From: Sphaerochaetaceae bacterium | Lineage (GTDB): Bacteria; Spirochaetota; Spirochaetia; Sphaerochaetales; Sphaerochaetaceae | DNA: 24,901 nt | Assembly: GCA_016302165.1 (NCBI GenBank) | Contig: JAEDOD010000016.1 | Location: 1 to 24,901, forward strand | Direction of reading: 5' to 3' | Shown here: positions 21,994 to 24,901 of the stretch, piece after piece | Layout of the letters: every line of letters begins with the position of its first letter | Numbering within the stretch: the first letter of the stretch is position 1 | The notes under the pieces: model-generated | Told to the model about the DNA's origin: nothing | The model's database searches: none | The model's input: the letters and a program-made list of their open reading frames with translations, nothing else | Made by a program: the position numbers and the translations under genes

Positions 21994-22917
21994 ATGGAAT
22001 ACATAATTAATGAGGATCCTTCCATTTTCACTGAAAGACACGAAGGAAAGAGCTACCCATTTCTTGCGAAAGAGGAAATCTTCTCTATCGTCAATGAGGC
22101 TCTTGGGTATGCCATATCCCTGGATTTTGAGAAGAAGAACCTATACGCAAGATGCATCATCAGGGTGGTGGATTATCCTGGACGGATTGTCTCGGAAGTG
22201 AAGGCCATAGCACCCAGATTCCGGATAAAGAGCACCTTCGCCTCCCTACCCTACAAGGATTCAGACATAACCTTCCTTGGAGGAGGCTTTACAGCTTCTG
22301 CAGTATCACGGAAAGGAAGAATAGGCTTGATATGCTCGGCTCCAGATATCATTCTTCCTGACGGACGTAAGGGATTGAAGCTGGAACTCCATATGACAGA
22401 AAGGGAATCAGACAAATCCTTCAACACTCTTCTTTCCTACAAGAACAAGTTCGAGTACCTCCACTCCTCCCTTATGGATGAGATTTCCGGTACAATCACT
22501 TTCGGCGAAGATAAGACAGTCTGCTGTAGCAAGGAACTGAGCGGAAAGCATATCTGGAAGCAGACTTCCTTTACAGACAGAAAAGAGAAGCCCATCGCCA
22601 TTATCCACGGCGCTTCTCCCCTTGGACCCTTCTCTGGCGTCGCCCTTACCTATGATGACTCCTTCACAATATTCAACAACAAAGGATATTCCATAAGAAA
22701 GAATGTGAAATGGAAGGAAGCAGAGGGTGGAAAAGTAATTCTATCCAATGGAGAAGACGTTGAAGTCAAGGCAGATGTCTTTTCATCAATCCATGAAGGA
22801 CGAGGCCCCTTCAGAAAGCCCAGGACCTTCAGATATGCCATCTTCAACGGAAAAGCTAGAGACACCGAAATCGTCAATGGATATGGGTATCTGGAGTATC
22901 CTGACGCCCTTTCCTAG
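21994..22917 (+). CDS. Conserved-looking protein of unknown function (307 residues)
   Basis: No family is recognised with confidence. The protein has no signal peptide or membrane segment. It is mixed beta-rich with many short strands, including GGGFTASAVSRKGRIGLIC, VALTYDDSFTIFNNKGYSI and, near the C-terminus, SSIHEGRGPFRKPRTFRYA followed by GYGYLEYPD. The pattern faintly recalls DUF2804 or lipocalin-like barrels, but this is a weak impression. Codon use matches its neighbours, which supports a real gene. The ribosome site is poor (GGGGAAG is about 18 bases away). A strong terminator ends 26 bases upstream, so how it is transcribed is unclear. The helicase gene starts 47 bases after its stop. 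Confidence 0.7.
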   Translation: MEYIINEDPSIFTERHEGKSYPFLAKEEIFSIVNEALGYAISLDFEKKNLYARCIIRVVDYPGRIVSEVKAIAPRFRIKSTFASLPYKDSDITFLGGGFTASAVSRKGRIGLICSAPDIILPDGRKGLKLELHMTERESDKSFNTLLSYKNKFEYLHSSLMDEISGTITFGEDKTVCCSKELSGKHIWKQTSFTDRKEKPIAIIHGASPLGPFSGVALTYDDSFTIFNNKGYSIRKNVKWKEAEGGKVILSNGEDVEVKADVFSSIHEGRGPFRKPRTFRYAIFNGKARDTEIVNGYGYLEYPDALS

Positions 22918-22964
22918 ACCAAGTGGAATGTATCTGCTAAACTCCCCAAGGCAAAAGAAAATAT

Positions 22965-24901
22965 ATGAGTGAAGAAGAAAAGAAGATTATTACATTTGAA
23001 GACCTTGGGCTTAGTGAAAAGACCCTGAAGGCAGTAAAGGAAAAAGGCTTTGAAGAGCCTAGCGAAATACAGGCATTGTGCATACCTCTTCTCCTGAAGA
23101 AGGGAACGGAAGTCGTAGGCCAAGCCCAGACAGGTACAGGTAAGACAGCAGCCTTCGCCCTTCCAATCCTGGAGACAGTGGACGAAGAGGATAAAAGCGT
23201 CCAGGCTCTCATCCTGGCTCCTACCAGAGAGCTTGCCCTTCAGGTAAGCGAGGAGATCAACTCTCTTAAGGGAGACAGGAAGACAGAAGTCACTCCAATC
23301 TATGGTGGAGCCAGCATGGAAATCCAGCTGAGAAAACTGAAGAGAGGCGTACAGATAGTTGTAGGAACTCCAGGAAGAATTCTTGACCACATAAAGAGAG
23401 GAACCCTGGATCTTTCAAAGCTGGAATTCATGGTTCTCGATGAAGCGGATGAAATGCTGGATATGGGCTTCATCGAAGATATCGAGGAAGTATTGAAGAG
23501 CGTCCCTGAAACAAGAAGGATGCTTATGTTCTCTGCAACCATTCCACCTCAGATCCAGAAGCTTGCATCAACCTTCATGAAGGCTCCTGAACTGGTGAGG
23601 ACCCAGGCCAATGATGCTGCCACATCCCAGGCAGACCAGATCTACTTCGAAGTGAAGGAGGCAGATAAGGTTGAAGCCCTTACCAGAATCATCGACAGAG
23701 ATCCAGACTTCTATGGAGTGATATTCTGCCGCACCAAGCTTCAGTGTGATGAAATCGGCCATAAGCTTCAGGCCAGAGGCTATGATGCAGAAGCTCTCCA
23801 TGGAGACCTTTCCCAGAGAGAAAGGGAGACGATACTGAGAAAGATGAGGGAAAGGGTCATAAGAATCCTTGTAGCTACAGACGTAGCAGCCAGAGGACTG
23901 GATATCCAGGACCTGACCCATGTAATCAACTACTCTCTTCCGTCCGATCCTGAAATCTACATCCATAGAGTAGGAAGAACAGGAAGAGCTGGAAAGGAAG
24001 GAACTGCCATTACTTTCATCACTCCTTCAGAGGCTAGAAGGTTCTCCTACATCAAGAAGGCCAGCAAAGCTGAAATAAGGAAGGAGGAGATTCCTTCTCC
24101 CCGTGAAGTGGTCGAAAGAAGAAGAGAGATAATGAAGGATGAGCTCTTCTCTGCCCTGGACAGCGGAAATGGAGATGACTATCGCACTCTCTCAAGGGAA
24201 ATCCTGGAAGGAAGGAGCCCTGAGGAAGTATTGGCTTCCCTTCTTGAGCACTTCTATAAGGATGCTTTGGACGAAAGCCAGTATAAGGATATCTCCCTAA
24301 CAAAGAAGCGGGACAGAAAGGGAAAGAAGTCCAATGCTGAGACTTCCTATACTGACAGGAAAAGGGAAGACAGGGAACGCCCTTACGACAGGATCAAGAC
24401 TCCCAGCATGGATGACGAAGGCCTTACAAGACTCTTCATTGCCAGAGGTCGCAACGATGGCCTTACAAAGAGAGGCCTGGCAGATGTACTCATAGACCAG
24501 GCAGGAGTAAGGAACGAAGACTTGAGAGATATCCAGGTCATGGAAGATTTCTCATTCATAAATGCACCCTACGATGCAGCAGAGCACATTCTCCGAATCT
24601 TCGGCCAAAGCAGAAATGGAGAAAAGCCTATAATCTCCAAGGCAAGGAAAGACGATAAGGCCAAGAAGAAGACAAAGGACGCGGAATCAAAGGAAGCCAA
24701 GGCCAGGAAGGAGGAAAAGAAGCCTAGGGAAAAGGAAAGAAAGCCTAGGGAAGAAAGGGAATACTCCTATGAAGAGGCAGAATTCCTTGAATATCAGAGA
24801 GCCTGGAGCGAAAGCCATGAAAAGAAAGGTAGAACCAGGAAGCCTAAGGCCCAGTCAAAGAAGCCTGTAAAGGCCAAGGCCAAGACTAAACGTGGCAGGA
24901 A
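22965..24901 (+). CDS. deaD: DEAD-box ATP-dependent RNA helicase (3' end beyond window)
   Basis: 645 codons are visible and there is no stop. The motifs are in order: Q-motif Gln36, Walker A AQTGTGKT (54-61), PTREL (86-90), GTPGR (134-138), DEAD (159-162), SAT (190-192), then the second RecA domain with ATDVAARGLD (304-313) and HRVGRTGRAG (334-343). After a linker, GLTRLFIARGRNDGLTKRGL (486-505) through EDFSFINAP begins a DbpA/CsdA-type RNA-binding domain. The last 85 residues or so are a Lys/Arg/Glu-rich tail. This is the DeaD/CsdA type that remodels ribosomal and cold-stress RNA. The ribosome site is weak (AAGG about 14 bases away), with only 47 bases after the preceding gene. Confidence 0.95.
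   Translation, partial: MSEEEKKIITFEDLGLSEKTLKAVKEKGFEEPSEIQALCIPLLLKKGTEVVGQAQTGTGKTAAFALPILETVDEEDKSVQALILAPTRELALQVSEEINSLKGDRKTEVTPIYGGASMEIQLRKLKRGVQIVVGTPGRILDHIKRGTLDLSKLEFMVLDEADEMLDMGFIEDIEEVLKSVPETRRMLMFSATIPPQIQKLASTFMKAPELVRTQANDAATSQADQIYFEVKEADKVEALTRIIDRDPDFYGVIFCRTKLQCDEIGHKLQARGYDAEALHGDLSQRERETILRKMRERVIRILVATDVAARGLDIQDLTHVINYSLPSDPEIYIHRVGRTGRAGKEGTAITFITPSEARRFSYIKKASKAEIRKEEIPSPREVVERRREIMKDELFSALDSGNGDDYRTLSREILEGRSPEEVLASLLEHFYKDALDESQYKDISLTKKRDRKGKKSNAETSYTDRKREDRERPYDRIKTPSMDDEGLTRLFIARGRNDGLTKRGLADVLIDQAGVRNEDLRDIQVMEDFSFINAPYDAAEHILRIFGQSRNGEKPIISKARKDDKAKKKTKDAESKEAKARKEEKKPREKERKPREEREYSYEEAEFLEYQRAWSESHEKKGRTRKPKAQSKKPVKAKAKTKRGR

Noticed and set aside
1..24901. 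CRISPR arrays, tRNA or rRNA genes, insertion sequences, prophage or integrase genes
   Set aside because: I saw no regularly spaced repeats, tRNA-like cloverleaf, rRNA signature, transposase or recombinase motif while reading both strands.

Overview
The window is about 24.9 kb of gene-dense bacterial chromosome with roughly even base composition. Most genes lie on the minus strand and many overlap by 1 to 14 bases. I see no tRNA, rRNA, CRISPR array, insertion sequence, integrase or attachment site. The gene set fits a double-membrane bacterium, and my best guess is a spirochaete, possibly Sphaerochaeta-like. The hints are an HAE3-type RND exporter, a spirochaete-style lipoprotein signal, an MGDG-synthase-like glycosyltransferase and strong use of AGA/AGG for arginine. 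This placement is inference, not proof.

Layout, left to right. (a) 1-51 is the tail of a plus-strand gene, followed by a strong terminator. (b) 171-2983 on minus reads, in transcription order, OmpR-family response regulator, histidine kinase with almost no extracytoplasmic loop, azlC and azlD (branched-chain amino acid export). Its 368-base upstream region carries a nested hairpin with a U-rich tail. (c) 3352-3879 on plus is a YfcE-type phosphodiesterase whose 3' end overlaps a convergent kinase gene. (d) 7778-3844 on minus reads outer-membrane/periplasmic barrel-like protein, lipoprotein metallophosphoesterase, response regulator and histidine kinase with a large sensor domain. (e) 20163-7863 on minus is a long run: GT4 glycosyltransferase, Wzx-like flippase, O-antigen ligase/polymerase-like protein, RND/MMPL exporter, GT2 glycosyltransferase, MGDG-synthase-like glycosyltransferase, alpha/beta hydrolase, HTH protein with a decayed Fic domain, N-acyl-D-amino-acid deacylase and a TVP38-type membrane protein. 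(f) 20367 to the end, on plus, holds a membrane-anchored SurA/PpiD-like chaperone, an unrecognised 307-residue protein and a DEAD-box RNA helicase cut by the window end.

The centre of gravity is the cell envelope. Section (e) reads as one assembly line: glycosyltransferases build a lipid-linked glycan or glycolipid, the flippase turns it over, the Wzy_C-type protein polymerises or ligates it, and the RND protein could move the product outward. The lipoprotein phosphoesterase, the barrel-like protein, two sensor systems and the SurA-like chaperone flank it.

The items most worth a second look are the flippase/ligase/RND/glycosyltransferase operon, the HTH protein whose Fic catalytic motif has been replaced, and the structured leader before the azl-linked two-component system.
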